64,000 nt of DNA, from NCBI RefSeq assembly GCF_001649575.2, contig NC_051435.1:4802818-4866817 (forward strand). The letters run 5' to 3'. The notes under the pieces were generated by a model that searched no databases, had not been told where the DNA came from, and saw only the letters and a list, made by a program, of their open reading frames with translations. Positions 63,480 to 64,000 of the stretch are shown here, piece after piece; position 1 is the stretch's first letter; every line of letters begins with the position of its first letter. The DNA comes from Kryptolebias marmoratus (Eukaryota; Chordata; Actinopteri; Cyprinodontiformes; Rivulidae). A program made the position numbers and the translations under genes.

Positions 63480-63900
63480 TCCCATCTTTATGGAGAGCCA
63501 TTTCGGCCAAAATTAAATAAATAAAAAAATGGGTAAATAAATTTAAAAATGGGTAAAATAACTAAATAAATGAGTAAAATAAATAAAAAAAGAGTAAAAA
63601 AAAATCATTTATTTATTTTCATTTATCCCTTTATTCATTTTCCAAATTTTAACTTTTCCTATTTTTCATTAATCCATTTTTCATTAACCCCTTTATTCAT
63701 TTTCCCAATTTTACTTTACCTATTTTTCATTAACCCTTTTATTGAAAAATTGATTATCTTCACATTTTCCAATTCCTCTTATTCATTTAGTATTTCCTTA
63801 TTTTCTTATTTATCACATACACTTTTCCAATTCTCATTTTCCAATTCTTCGTCCCTGTTTTAATATGTTAATGAGGGGCGGTGTCTTCAGGCTACACTGT
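63480..63900. repeat. AT-rich element with tandem about 60 bp units
   Basis: Begins GAGAGCCATTTCGGCCAAAA, followed by an A-rich half (63505-63605, GGGTAAATAAAT variants) and a T-rich half (63605-63850). The T-rich half repeats a unit of about 60 bp: ATTTTTCATTAACCCCTTTA then TTCATTTTCCCAATTTTAC, near 63618, 63658 and 63719. The two halves are loosely inverted relative to each other (TGGGTAAATAAA versus TTTATTTACCCA-like). Probably an interspersed repeat; class unknown. Confidence 0.5.
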
Positions 63901-63907
63901 CAGCCTA

Positions 63908-63929
63908 TTGGTTAGATTCATCTAACCAA
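63908..63929. repeat. perfect 9 bp-arm hairpin
   Basis: TTGGTTAGA, loop TTCA, TCTAACCAA. It includes an inverted CCAAT (ATTGG) box at its left edge. Confidence 0.75.
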
Positions 63930-63957
63930 AATAACCCCAAATAACTCACGAAGAAGA

Positions 63958-63973
63958 GATGTGACGTCACATC
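63958..63973. promoter_or_regulatory. palindromic CRE (TGACGTCA) in a 16 bp palindrome
   Basis: GATGTGACGTCACATC is a perfect 16 bp palindrome containing the full CREB/ATF consensus. The site lies 27 bp from the window end, about 50 bp after the CCAAT-containing hairpin. Whether it serves as a promoter or is part of a repeat cannot be judged from here. Confidence 0.35.
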
Positions 63974-64000
63974 CTGTTAACATCAGAATGCCGGGAGCAT

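Larger units (their letters stand above)
33089..64000 (+). other. tmem163 intron 2 (5' part, runs off window)
   Basis: At least 30.9 kb with no recognised exon. Between the listed repeats it is AT-rich, apparently unique DNA. Long unannotated stretches (for example 38400-43100, 43900-49600, 53100-56800, 60420-63450) contain only short ORFs of no recognisable family. Conserved enhancers could be present but cannot be seen without alignment. Confidence 0.75.

Overview
The window is vertebrate nuclear DNA, almost certainly from a ray-finned (teleost) fish. Genes are split by GT-AG introns, intergenic DNA is AT-rich, and the interspersed repeats (Tc1/mariner relics, Rex/L2-type LINE relics, a hAT-like MITE, long CA and ATCC microsatellites) are of kinds common in fish genomes. 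I see no bacterial, phage or plasmid features, CRISPR arrays or RNA genes.

Four protein-coding genes could be reconstructed exon by exon, and each join keeps the reading frame. In order: the 3' part of map3k19 (+, 71-4336, a STE11-type MAP3 kinase); ccnt2 (-, 14454-6527, cyclin T2 of P-TEFb, complete, 10 coding exons, 718 aa); acmsd (-, 20618-15829, aminocarboxymuconate semialdehyde decarboxylase, complete, 10 coding exons, 336 aa); and the first two coding exons of tmem163 (+, 24689-33088, a zinc-handling membrane protein), whose remaining exons lie beyond position 64000. The order and relative orientation match human 2q21 (MAP3K19-CCNT2-ACMSD-TMEM163), so this is a conserved microsynteny block. 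The genes belong to different pathways: stress kinase signalling, transcription elongation, tryptophan catabolism and zinc homeostasis. Nothing here suggests they form one functional system.

Region by region: 1-4336 map3k19; 4337-6526 convergent 3' ends of map3k19 and ccnt2; 6527-14454 ccnt2; about 14455-14560 its compact promoter with an ETS/CRE-like composite; 14561-15828 short intergenic DNA and acmsd 3' end; 15829-20618 acmsd with an antisense LINE relic in intron 1; 20619-24688 divergent acmsd/tmem163 promoters, with an HNF4-type site just upstream of the acmsd ATG; 24689-64000 tmem163 exons 1-2, an 8.1 kb intron 1 and at least 30.9 kb of intron 2. These introns hold nearly all the repeats.

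The observations most worth following are a dispersed repeat family with at least five copies in the tmem163 introns, one apparently split by insertion of another repeat; a 335 bp element with about 45 bp inverted termini that I do not recognise; a LINE relic in which N- and C-terminal reverse transcriptase segments are fused by internal deletion; and candidate regulatory sites at ccnt2 and acmsd. I did not find a convincing previously undescribed biological system.
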